Source of the DNA: Acidobacteriota bacterium
Lineage (GTDB): Bacteria > Acidobacteriota > Terriglobia > Terriglobales > Acidobacteriaceae
Direction of reading: 5' to 3'
Assembly (NCBI GenBank): GCA_013285705.1
Contig: JABDHA010000001.1
Span: forward strand, 1-64,000
Length of the DNA: 64,000 nucleotides
The translations under genes were made by a program, and so were the position numbers. The notes below the pieces were generated by a model. The model did no database searches. It was not told the origin of the DNA and saw nothing but the letters and a program-made list of their open reading frames with translations. Position 1 is the first letter of the stretch. Each line of letters starts with the position of its first letter. Positions 31,497-39,029 of this stretch are shown here, one piece after another.

Positions 31497-32074
31497 GCTT
31501 TGCCTCCTCCCACGCTCGCCCGCACTGCCGCCAGCGCGCGATACAGATGTGTTTTCACCGTGCTCGGGTTCATCCCCGTCATCTCTGCAATCTCTTTCAG
31601 CTCCATCTCTTCCACAAAGCGCAGGACAAAGACGCTGCGCTGCTTGGGGGGAAGCTGGTTGACCGTCTCCCAGATGCTCTTTACCTGGGTGCGGGCAATA
31701 AACTCCGCCTCCGGAGAACTGCGGCCATCTGGCACCCAGTCGCTCACATCCACTGGATCAAGTGCCGTCTCTCGCGTCTTCGTCCAGAAGCGCAGTCGCT
31801 TGCTGCGCAGGTGGTCGCGCACCAGGTTCATGGCGATCTTCATCAGCCACGTGCTCAGGCTGGAGTCGCCGCGAAAATGCGCCCGTCCCATATACGCCTT
31901 GAGAAAGCAGTCCTGCGTCAGGTTCTCCGCCACATCCCGGTCACGCAGCGAGGCCAGCAGAAACCGGAAGACACGCGGACGGTATAGCCGAACGACCTCG
32001 TCAAAATCCGCAAGGTCAAGGACGGCCTGCTCTCGCGCCAAGTGCGTCAACTCACTCGTTGCAATTTGTTCCAT
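31493..32074 (-). CDS. ECF-type RNA polymerase sigma factor
   Basis: The ATG at 32074 gives 193 residues; the upstream extension to 32200 is not protein-like. Region 2 is VVRLYRPRVFRFLLASL ... ENLTQDCFLKAYMGR ... STWLMKIAMNLVRDHLR, and region 4 is LPPKQRSVFVLRFVEEMELKEIAEMTGMNPSTVKTHLYRAL with a clear HTH. It should direct RNA polymerase to a small stress regulon that commonly includes its own operon. Downstream are a membrane protein and a Spy-like gene, all overlapping, suggesting an envelope-stress switch. No Shine-Dalgarno site is seen before the ATG. Confidence 0.93.
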   Translation of the reverse strand: MEQIATSELTHLAREQAVLDLADFDEVVRLYRPRVFRFLLASLRDRDVAENLTQDCFLKAYMGRAHFRGDSSLSTWLMKIAMNLVRDHLRSKRLRFWTKTRETALDPVDVSDWVPDGRSSPEAEFIARTQVKSIWETVNQLPPKQRSVFVLRFVEEMELKEIAEMTGMNPSTVKTHLYRALAAVRASVGGGKA

Positions 32075-32190
32075 GCAAAGGAATAGACGGGGTGGGTGAG
32101 GGACGAGTTTACGGCGTCGAAATAACTGCGCACGGTAACTCCACTCAACATGTAATGAAACCAAAAGCTCTACCGTTTCGCCGGTATCTA

Positions 32191-32245
32191 TTAGTACCAA
32201 ATAGTACTAACATTAAATTTGTACTACTTGGTACTATGTGGTACC
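32191..32245. promoter_or_regulatory. Phased GTAC operator-like array upstream of the ParB-like gene
   Basis: GTAC occurs at 32194, 32204, 32221, 32231 and 32241, spaced 10, 17, 10 and 10 bp. Around them, 15-bp arms at 32193-32207 and 32221-32235 form an inverted repeat with one mismatch (AGTACCAAATAGTAC versus GTACTACTTGGTACT). Sites about one helical turn apart on one DNA face suggest cooperative protein binding. It is 20-70 bp upstream of the ParB-like start and also upstream of the divergent sigma factor gene. Confidence 0.7.
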
Positions 32246-32264
32246 CTGTTTTTGGAGGTGGAGC

Positions 32265-33272
32265 ATGGCTACCACGGAAACACTTTTAATCCAGGGAAAA
32301 TCGATCCCTTATCATCGCGGTTCTGTACCTGTTAGTGATTGCATTCTTGACCCGCAAAACCCTCGCATTCAGTTTCTTGTAGGGCAGAAAGCGGGATCGG
32401 CTACGGAGTCCGAACTCGAAGATCTCATTTGGGAGAAGGACGCTGTCAAGGGATTAGCCCAATCCATTCAGCAGAATGGAGGTATCTACGAGGCGATCAT
32501 TGTTCAGCGCAAAAAGAATAAATATTTGGTCCGTGAGGGAAACTGCCGTACGGTTTCGGCACGTCACTTGTTGGCACAATATCCCAATGACGCAAGATTC
32601 ATGACCGCTCCAGCGATGATTTTTGAATCCGATCTGACGGAGGAGGATCTCGCAGTTCTGCTCGCTGACATGCATGTGAGCGGGAAGATTCGTTGGGATG
32701 CTTACGAGCAAGCGAAGCACATAGCCGATCTATATAACGTCTATGGCAAAACATATGACTGGCTTGGAAACCACCTCCGACTCAGCAAGACGAAGATCAA
32801 TGAAATGCTTCTCGCCTATGCTGCGACGCGTGAATTTCTTCAAAATAATCCGGATCCTGGGAATGTTCGTAAGTTCTCCTTCTTTCATGAACTAATGAAA
32901 AAACGGGAGCTGCGGGAGCAGTTTAAAGAAGATCCTGAATTTAAGCAGAAATTCCATCGGTGGCTCGCAGAAGGAAAACTAAGCGACGCAAAGCAAGTTC
33001 GGAATTTATCGGCCGTGTTACAGAGCAAGGATGCAGCCACGGCTCTTGACAAGAAGGGGATCGAGGAAGCCAGCCGAATTCTAATCAAGAATGACCCTTC
33101 TCTAGAAAGTGACCTATTCCAAGCTGTTAAGAGGGCAACTGAGCAGCTCCGAAAGGCCCCAGCAAGTGATATTCAGGACCTCAAAACTGGAAATCCTCAG
33201 AAAGTCATTATGATTCGTGACCTGAGTAGAGCTATCGAAGATCTTTATACTCTTGCAGGAATTGCTAAATGA
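32265..33272 (+). CDS. ParB/Srx-fold protein with HTH region, partner of an HNH nuclease
   Basis: The ATG at 32265 follows GGAGGTGGAGC. The 335-residue protein has a ParB-type N-terminal domain (about 15-135) with LDPQNPRIQ (28-36), AVKGLAQSIQQNGGIYEAII (60-79) and the signature REGNCR (90-95). An HTH-like region follows (YDWLGNHLRLSKTKINEML, 164-182), then a helical C-terminal half. No Walker ATPase (ParA) gene is nearby, so it is not a normal partition locus. The downstream gene overlaps by ATGA and encodes an HNH nuclease. ParB-fold plus HNH pairing recalls GmrSD/DUF262-DUF1524 restriction proteins (analogy only). The composition is more AT-rich than in flanking genes. Confidence 0.8.
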   Translation: MATTETLLIQGKSIPYHRGSVPVSDCILDPQNPRIQFLVGQKAGSATESELEDLIWEKDAVKGLAQSIQQNGGIYEAIIVQRKKNKYLVREGNCRTVSARHLLAQYPNDARFMTAPAMIFESDLTEEDLAVLLADMHVSGKIRWDAYEQAKHIADLYNVYGKTYDWLGNHLRLSKTKINEMLLAYAATREFLQNNPDPGNVRKFSFFHELMKKRELREQFKEDPEFKQKFHRWLAEGKLSDAKQVRNLSAVLQSKDAATALDKKGIEEASRILIKNDPSLESDLFQAVKRATEQLRKAPASDIQDLKTGNPQKVIMIRDLSRAIEDLYTLAGIAK

Positions 33273-33571
33273 GCAAGTTGGCCTGGATTCCCCGCTCACC
33301 GCGTCTGCGTCATCTTTCCACGCGGGCACGTTCCTTTCGTCCGCCTACCCAGCATATCGTTCGGCCATCAATCCCAACGGATACTCGCCTCTTCGTCTGG
33401 AACAGAGATGGCGGAAAATGTGTTTCCTGCGGATCCAGGAAAGATCTGCAGTTTGATCATGTGATTCCGATCTCTCGTGGAGGTGCGAATACGGCAGAAA
33501 ATCTCGAATTGCTATGCGCAACATGCAATCAACGTAAACAAGCCAATCTGTTTGTACCCAAAGAATCCTAA
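33269..33571 (+). CDS. HNH endonuclease domain protein, 100 aa
   Basis: The product has a basic N-terminus (RSPRLRHLSTRARSFRPP) and a complete HNH/ββα-metal domain: RDGGKCVSCGSRKDLQFDHVIP, GGANTAENLELLCATCNQRK. Two CxxC pairs form the structural zinc site, and the DH and N residues of the active site are intact, so metal-dependent nicking or cutting of nucleic acid is expected. The ATG overlaps the ParB-like stop codon by 4 bp, which means the two proteins are made together. It is small, so target specificity would have to come from the partner (inference). Confidence 0.88.
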   Translation: MSKLAWIPRSPRLRHLSTRARSFRPPTQHIVRPSIPTDTRLFVWNRDGGKCVSCGSRKDLQFDHVIPISRGGANTAENLELLCATCNQRKQANLFVPKES

Positions 33572-33613
33572 GCTGTTGTCCCAGAGAGGATGGCCAGATG
33601 TGCCCCAAGTCTC

Positions 33614-33653
33614 GCCGGGTGCCCCAGGTCTCGATTTTGAGACCTGGGACTCA
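33614..33653. repeat. Palindromic CCCAGGTCTC/GAGACCTGGG repeat, copy 1
   Basis: GCCGGGTGC leads into CCCAGGTCTC, loop GATTTT, then GAGACCTGGG and TCA. A second full copy is at 35606-35649 and a degenerate one near 34574-34590. It lies 43 bp after the HNH gene, and could act as a terminator or a REP-like element; no T run follows. Confidence 0.75.
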
Positions 33654-34210
33654 AGTCTGAAGGGCTTTCCCGGTGAATGAAGCCACACAGGAAAGGGGCT
33701 TCAGTACGGAAATCTCTAACCGTGCTATCGTGATCGCACCCAAATCACCAGCACCGAACGCAAAGCGCTGCAGCGCGGGTAGCCCAAGATCTATCCATTG
33801 CAAGAAAGAAAGCCTGTCAAGCCCACAAAGTTAATAACTACTTTATTTTAAATAACTTAATCCTGAAAGCAGTTACCCCAAAATTTGCTAAACTAAATAA
33901 AGAAGGCATGGCCAGAAGCCATGCCTTTTCTGTTTCGACATCTTGATTGAAAAGCCCGATAGAGATGTAACTCAAGTAAATAGAGGGATTTAGGTGAAAA
34001 GGCAGCACGAAAATGCATCTAACTCACTGTGAAATGAGTAATTTAACGGAAATGGGGGCGGGTGCCCCCGGATCTCAACGCGACTTGGACCTAATCCCGA
34101 AGGGCAGCAGATGAAGAAAATGGCAGGAGCCTCGCTACTCTCAATGCAACCGAGAGACTATTCCATCCCGACCGGGTTTGAAGCATCATAGAAGCGAGCG
34201 AGGTCCAACC
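33654..34210. other. Gene-poor region with an orphan terminator hairpin
   Basis: No protein-like frame is seen in this 557 bp. It is AT-rich at 33820-33900. A perfect hairpin AAGGCATGGC (33903-33912) / GCCATGCCTT (33918-33927) followed by TTCTGTTT looks like a rho-independent terminator, with no gene directly upstream except the HNH gene 330 bp away. A further inverted repeat GGGGGC GGGT GCCCCC lies at 34054-34069. A small RNA or decayed element is possible. Confidence 0.5.
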
Positions 34211-34534
34211 ATGAAAGCCGGACTCATCACCTTCACGCTGTGCACTCTCATAGCAGTCGTACCCTGCCACGGTGAGAAAAAGACACGCAGCGCCGGCGGC
34301 GAGGTCGCCAGCGGCACCGGGGACATTGGCAAAGGCGCGGCAAAAGGCGTCGGCAGTCTGGCCGCAGGCACCGGAAAGGGTGCCGTGAATCTGGTTACGC
34401 TCCATCCTGTGGATGCGGCAGCCTCGGTTGGAAAGGGTGGCGTTGTCGCGGGCAAGGATGTGGCCGTCGGAACGACCAAAGGAACCGCGAAAATCGCCAC
34501 AGGTATCGGCAAGGGAATCAAGCACATCTTCTAA
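34211..34534 (+). CDS. Small exported glycine/lysine-repeat protein, 107 aa
   Basis: The ATG at 34211 (GAGG about 9 bases upstream) gives a signal peptide MKAGLITFTLCTLIAVVPCHG. The mature part is made of short glycine-rich units of the type GTGxIGKG / GTGKGAV / GVGSLAAGTGKG, rich in G, A, K and V and ending GIGKGIKHIF. The low-complexity periodic pattern resembles small secreted proteins of unknown role. No neighbour gives a clue. Confidence 0.65.
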   Translation: MKAGLITFTLCTLIAVVPCHGEKKTRSAGGEVASGTGDIGKGAAKGVGSLAAGTGKGAVNLVTLHPVDAAASVGKGGVVAGKDVAVGTTKGTAKIATGIGKGIKHIF

Positions 34535-34765
34535 ACCGTCCCAGGCGCCTCAAAGCCCCCGCAGGATTCGCCTCCAGGTCTCGATCTTGAATCCCTGAGA
34601 TTCTCTGCACCCCACGCCGCTCTCCGAACTGGCCGACGACTGGCCCTCCAAAGATAGCTTCTTATCCCAAAATTCCCGCCGTTCGGCGGCTTCAGCGAAT
34701 GCAAGCCCCCAAGCGAGTGCTAAGCTTCGTCGCTAAGCGCGACCCCTCGCATACCGGGAGAACAG

Positions 34766-35578
34766 ATGAACCGAAGCCAGCAGCCTGCCCTGGCACTTTT
34801 TGCTATCGGAATGATTGGCCTCGGCATTCTCGCCCTCGTCAACCGCGATTTCGCGCTGGTCTGGCAGCCCGTAGCCCCCTGGGTTCCCGGGCGTACCGTT
34901 CTCGCCTGCGTCTCGGGTCTCCTCATGGTCTTCGGTGGCATCGGTTTGCTCTTCCGGATCACCGCACCCTGGTCGGTTCGTATCCTCTTTCCCTATCTCA
35001 TCATCTGGACCCTGCTGAAAGCGCCGGCCCTGTTCGTCGCCCCACAGATAGAAGGCGTATGGCTAGGCCTCGGCGAGATTGCCGCACTTCTTGCCGGAGG
35101 GTGGGTTCTCTTTGCGACACTCGCCGAAATCCCGTCCGATTCGCCCTTGGCATTCGCCGCCGGCGAAAGAGGCCTCCGCATTGCCCGCATCCTCTTTGCC
35201 GTTTCCATCATTCCCATCGGGCTCGGCCATCTCTTCTATGTAAAAGCGACAGCGGATCTGGTACCGCACTGGCTTCCCTTTCGAACCGGCTGGGCCTGGC
35301 TGACCGGTCTGGGGCAAATCGCCTGCGGCCTGGGTATACTTTTCTCTGTCCTTCCCCGCGTGGCCGCCATCGCGGAGGCCTGCATGATAAGCCTCTTCGC
35401 GGTTCTCGTCTGGGGACCTGCAGTTTTAGCCGCCCCCAAAGGTCGCTTGCCTTGGACGGCATTCCTTATCTCAAGGGCGATCGCCGCAGCCGCCTGGGTC
35501 GTCGCACAAGAGGTCGTCAGGCAGCTATCTGCGAAGTCGAGCGCGAAACACGCCACTCCCCTCACAGCCAGAGTGTAG
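34766..35578 (+). CDS. Multi-pass integral membrane protein (DoxX-like), unknown function
   Basis: The 270-residue protein has about seven hydrophobic segments with short loops (AGxxxG-rich helices such as LALFAIGMIGLGILAL and VSGLLMVFGGIGLLF), consistent with a DoxX/YphA-like fold duplicated in tandem; the second half repeats a similar four-helix unit. No catalytic motif is seen. A long plus-strand frame in another phase covers the same region and is a shadow. It is monocistronic, with the GGTCTC repeat just downstream. Confidence 0.7.
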   Translation: MNRSQQPALALFAIGMIGLGILALVNRDFALVWQPVAPWVPGRTVLACVSGLLMVFGGIGLLFRITAPWSVRILFPYLIIWTLLKAPALFVAPQIEGVWLGLGEIAALLAGGWVLFATLAEIPSDSPLAFAAGERGLRIARILFAVSIIPIGLGHLFYVKATADLVPHWLPFRTGWAWLTGLGQIACGLGILFSVLPRVAAIAEACMISLFAVLVWGPAVLAAPKGRLPWTAFLISRAIAAAAWVVAQEVVRQLSAKSSAKHATPLTARV

Positions 35579-35605
35579 TCAAGAACTCTGGCAAGCCCCA
35601 CCAGT

Positions 35606-35649
35606 GCCGGGTGCGCCCCAGGTCTCTGTGGCGAGACCTGGGATTCAGC
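35606..35649. repeat. Palindromic CCCAGGTCTC/GAGACCTGGG repeat, copy 2
   Basis: GCCGGGTGC, then CCCCAGGTCTC, a short loop, and GAGACCTGGGATTCA; it matches the copy at 33614-33653 apart from the loop. It lies between the convergent DoxX-like gene and the Vgb-like gene and could serve as a transcription boundary. Confidence 0.75.
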
Positions 35650-35670
35650 CCCGATCCTAAAAGCCCACCC

Positions 35671-36858
35671 TTACCAGCTTCTCGTATTCAGATTGCCCAC
35701 CTTCGTAGGCACCGCTCCGAAAGCGCCAGCTTCGGTGAACCAAAGCCGATTCGTTGTCTGGTCGAGGGTGATGTTGTAAAAGCCGCTGTTGATCGATGGA
35801 ATCGCGTATTGCGTAAACACAGCGATGTAGGGGTTGAGCACGCCGAGAAATCCGGTGTCGCCCTCGTACCAGAGGCGTCCAAATTGATCGACGCGCATAT
35901 CTTCGGATTCTGTGTTGGCGGTCGGGATCACATACTCCACCCAGCCGGGCGTGAGGTTGGGCCTTACAAAGTTGATCGTGGGAGTCTCCGGCGTGCGAAC
36001 GCCCGGCAAGCGACCGAAGTTTGTCGCGCGGGCTCTGGCAGAGCTGTTGCTACCGAGCTGGGAATTGGGCGCCACTACCTCATTGGTATGCGGAGCCACA
36101 TTCGGAAAGAGCAGCGCAAAGGCGTTGGCGAAGTATTCCGAAACCCACACCGTTCCATCCTGATTGGCCTGCACGCCCGCCGGATTTCCACCGAAGGTAG
36201 GCACCATGTAGGTGCTGATGACATTCGTCCAGGGATTGAGGCGGCGCACCTTGTTGGTTCCGGCCGCGCCCACACCATCGAAGTTGCGCTCCACAAACCA
36301 TATGTCGCCGGAGCGGTCGATGCTGAGCTGCTCGATGTTGTCGTCCGGATGCTCGAGCGCCACGTCCCATTCGGTGACTGTTCCATTCAGAGACAGCCGC
36401 CCGACCCCTGTCGTCTCTGAGAACCATTTGCTTCCGTCCAATGCAATCTGCAGGAAAAGCGGCGAAGCGCCGGAGGGGATGGGGAATTCCTGAATTTTGC
36501 CGGTAGTCGGAGTCAAATTTCCGATGGCGTGATTCGAGCCGTCGGTGAACCAGATGCCGTCGACGGCCACTTTTACCGTGACCGGGGTGCCTCCATTCGG
36601 CACCGGATACTCGGCGGTGGTGCGATCCGGGTGCAGTACGGCGATCTTGCCCGCGGCGGTCTCCGTATACCAGATGTTGCCAGCCTCATCGATGTCCAGC
36701 CCCTGCGGAAGGCTTTGTGCGGAGGGCGTGGGAAATTCCGTGATGACGGCGCTACGGATCGAGTTGTCAACAACGGCGGAAGTTGTTTGCGCATGCGTGT
36801 CAACGGGCACGGCGGTGCATAGCGCGACGACAGTCACCAGACTCAAAATGCGGTTCAT
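35671..36858 (-). CDS. Exported beta-propeller protein (virginiamycin B lyase / SMP-30-like)
   Basis: The 395-residue protein has a signal peptide (MNRILSLVTVVALCTAVPVDTHA) and repeated propeller blades of the Vgb type: ITEFPTPSAQSLPQGLDIDEAGNIWYTE, then VAVDGIWFTDGSNHAIGNL, IALDGSKWFSETTGVGRL, LSIDRSGDIWFVE and VDQFGRLWYEG. Vgb lyases open streptogramin B lactones, but most exported acidobacterial homologues have no tested activity and may bind sugars or lactones. The catalytic His/Glu positions of Vgb cannot be confirmed by eye, so I name only the fold. It stands alone on the minus strand. Confidence 0.8.
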   Translation of the reverse strand: MNRILSLVTVVALCTAVPVDTHAQTTSAVVDNSIRSAVITEFPTPSAQSLPQGLDIDEAGNIWYTETAAGKIAVLHPDRTTAEYPVPNGGTPVTVKVAVDGIWFTDGSNHAIGNLTPTTGKIQEFPIPSGASPLFLQIALDGSKWFSETTGVGRLSLNGTVTEWDVALEHPDDNIEQLSIDRSGDIWFVERNFDGVGAAGTNKVRRLNPWTNVISTYMVPTFGGNPAGVQANQDGTVWVSEYFANAFALLFPNVAPHTNEVVAPNSQLGSNSSARARATNFGRLPGVRTPETPTINFVRPNLTPGWVEYVIPTANTESEDMRVDQFGRLWYEGDTGFLGVLNPYIAVFTQYAIPSINSGFYNITLDQTTNRLWFTEAGAFGAVPTKVGNLNTRSW

Positions 36859-37259
36859 TTCGGAATCCTTTTCTTCAGGTTTGAACTACTTCTGAGGTTG
36901 AACTACGGTTCAGTTCGAGATGCGGGAATTCCTGCAAGACTCTCAATCAGAACGGCTACTAATGCCAGATTTCTTCCAGCGGAAAATGCAGATTTGAGAG
37001 CGCCCGACGATGGCAATCAACCAAATTAACACATGCAGGTAAAAGTAGTTCGGCGATCGCAGATTGAGATGGGGGAGCCCATTCCTAGCTGGAGGAAAAA
37101 TCTTAACGATGTGCGCTAAGAAATATCGCTGAGATTCTTCGCTCCGCTCAGAATGACGAATTTATACCGGTACAGAATGATCCGAGTTAATCGAGACCAA
37201 CCCGAGCGCCTAGGCGCGTGTGCCTGAACCCTGCCCTGAGCGAAGCCGAAGGGGCCGTA
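36859..37259. other. Intergenic region with dispersed repeats
   Basis: There is no gene in these 401 bp. The block 37095-37158 (AAAAATCTTAACGATGT ... GATTCTTCGCTCCGCTCAGAATGACG) matches 11182-11243 in both halves. GCCCTGAGCGAAGCCGAAGG near 37230 is a further repeat of the GCTCAGG/GAGCGAAG family. Promoters for the Vgb-like gene should lie at the left end. Confidence 0.6.
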
Positions 37260-38039
37260 CTACTTCTTGATCTTCGCCGCCGTAGCATCCACATCAAACG
37301 CATTCGGCGGAAGCGCCACGTTGTACGCAGCCTTGTAGATAAACCGCTGATTCGTCATGTCGCCGTTGTGGAAGCGCGTGATGGCAAATGGAGTAGGGAT
37401 ACCGTCGATCGTCTGATAGTTGTCGTACTCCTCAGCCTCTTCGTTCTTGTCTTTGTAGAGCGGATCGCGCCATTGATAGGTGCGCCGCAGCGGCAGGTGC
37501 GTCTCGGCGTCCATCTGGATGGTGATGGAATCGTTCGAAGGCGAGATCAACGTGACCTGGTCGGCCAGGTGACGCTCTGCGAGCGACTGGCCGTCGAAGA
37601 GAAAGATCGTGCCGGGGTCTTTCATCCAGACCTTCACCGCGGTTTCAATCGAGTGGTCTCGCCTGCGCAAAAACTCGTCGCGCTGGTCTGCCGGCAGAGC
37701 AAGCTTGCCGCGATAGGTAATCTCCCAACCCTCCTTGCCGAGAAAGATGTCGACGACATCGCGTTTCTTCGTCAGCTCCACACGGTCTTTGTCGGGAAAG
37801 ACATGCCAGGAGAAAAAATCACCAATTGCGCCCGTCGGCTTGCCCTGGTAGAAGCCCGAGGTGCGTCCTTCGAAATAGCTGTTTTGCAGATTCAGCCAGC
37901 GGTCGCCTCCGAGGGCCTGCACCATCGCATCGAGCGCTGCGTGCGCCCTTTTCGCGTTGGCATCCTGCGTGTTGCTTTGCGCCCAGAGAGAGTTCGCCAA
38001 CAGAAGCACACAAATTGCCGACAGCCATGATTTTTTCAT
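37260..38039 (-). CDS. Exported protein of unknown function (LolA-like fold suspected)
   Basis: The ATG at 38039 is one base after the SDR stop codon, with GGGGTGA upstream. The 259-residue product has a signal peptide (MKKSWLSAICVLLLANSLWAQ) and a beta-rich body typical of outer-membrane lipoprotein-sorting-like proteins: LDAMVQALGGDRWLNLQNSYFEG, VTLISPSNDSITIQMDAETHLP and YDNYQTIDGIPTPFAITRF. This domain type is frequent in acidobacterial exported proteins. The precise substrate is unknown. Tight spacing makes it an operon partner of the SDR gene. Confidence 0.7.
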   Translation of the reverse strand: MKKSWLSAICVLLLANSLWAQSNTQDANAKRAHAALDAMVQALGGDRWLNLQNSYFEGRTSGFYQGKPTGAIGDFFSWHVFPDKDRVELTKKRDVVDIFLGKEGWEITYRGKLALPADQRDEFLRRRDHSIETAVKVWMKDPGTIFLFDGQSLAERHLADQVTLISPSNDSITIQMDAETHLPLRRTYQWRDPLYKDKNEEAEEYDNYQTIDGIPTPFAITRFHNGDMTNQRFIYKAAYNVALPPNAFDVDATAAKIKK

Positions 38040-38040
38040 C

Positions 38041-38826
38041 TCACCCCACCAGAACCGCGCCGCCATTCACATTGACGATCTCGCCGCTCATAAAGCCCGC
38101 AAACGGCGTGCAGAGAAACAAAATTGGCCCGGCAATTTCTCGCGGAGTCGCCACGCGCCCCAGCGGAATCGTGCCAAAAATCTTGTTGCTGATCACTGGA
38201 TCGCTCAACGCAGATACGGACATCTCCGTCGCCACCCATCCCGGCGCGACGCAGTTGACATAGATGCCTTCGCCCGCCAGCTCGCTCGACAAGCTCTTGG
38301 TAAGACTGATCACCGCGCCCTTCGTCACGGCGTAGTCGGCATGGAAGGCCTCGCCGCGCTGGCCGGCGGTCGAGCTGACAAGAACGATATGCCCAGCCGC
38401 GTCGCCCGTCTTCGATTGCTTCTGTATCTGCGCCACTGCAGCCTGCACCAGACCAAAGACGCTATCCAGATTGACGCCGAGCGTCTTCCGCCACTGCGCG
38501 TCGGACATCGATGCAATCGGAGCATCGTCAGGCGGCCAGATGCCGTGGTTTACCACCAGGCAATCTAATCGCCCAAAGGCCTCGATAGCCTTGGCGACCA
38601 ACGCACGGCCATCCTCGGAGGACGACAACTCCTGCTCGATTGCAACGCAATGGTCTGTGCCGCATTCTGTCACCAACGCCTCAGCCTGGGTCCGCGCTGC
38701 GCGATAATTAAAGGCTACTTTCGCGCCAGCCTGGCGAAATAACCGCACACATTCCGCGCCTATTCCACGCGAGCCGCCGGTAATCAACGCAATCTTGCCA
38801 TTCAGCGATAACGCCACTCCACTCAT
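38041..38826 (-). CDS. Short-chain dehydrogenase/reductase (FabG-like)
   Basis: The 261-residue protein has the Rossmann glycine motif TGGSRGIG (about 15-22), NHG, the catalytic Ser in VLVSSTAG, YxxxK as YAVTK and the C-terminal MSGEIVNVNGGAVLVG of FabG-type 3-oxoacyl reductases. The ATG at 38826 is preferred because upstream sequence is not conserved-looking. It is an NAD(P)H-dependent oxidoreductase, with substrate unknown; FabG-like does not prove a role in fatty-acid synthesis. It is the first gene of a two-gene minus-strand operon. Confidence 0.9.
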   Translation of the reverse strand: MSGVALSLNGKIALITGGSRGIGAECVRLFRQAGAKVAFNYRAARTQAEALVTECGTDHCVAIEQELSSSEDGRALVAKAIEAFGRLDCLVVNHGIWPPDDAPIASMSDAQWRKTLGVNLDSVFGLVQAAVAQIQKQSKTGDAAGHIVLVSSTAGQRGEAFHADYAVTKGAVISLTKSLSSELAGEGIYVNCVAPGWVATEMSVSALSDPVISNKIFGTIPLGRVATPREIAGPILFLCTPFAGFMSGEIVNVNGGAVLVG

Positions 38827-39029
38827 ACGTTTGACGCTACCGAATGACGGCTCCCTTCGCAAGTTCAACGGATGGCGAGCGGCCTTTGAAGGTTCAAACT
38901 CTTGCTTCTCTTTCCGTGGACGTGGTTATAATTACCCGCTGCAATCAAGGCAGACGCCGCTCACCGCTGTTCCGATCCCTCCCGCTCCTTGCCGCCTGCC
39001 TCGGCACTATTTCCTGAGGAGGAATTACC

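Noticed and set aside
34699-36420. 573-residue open frame on the plus strand
   Set aside because: It crosses the DoxX-like gene in another phase and then runs antisense to the Vgb-like gene; Arg/Ser/Pro-rich composition is typical of a shadow.
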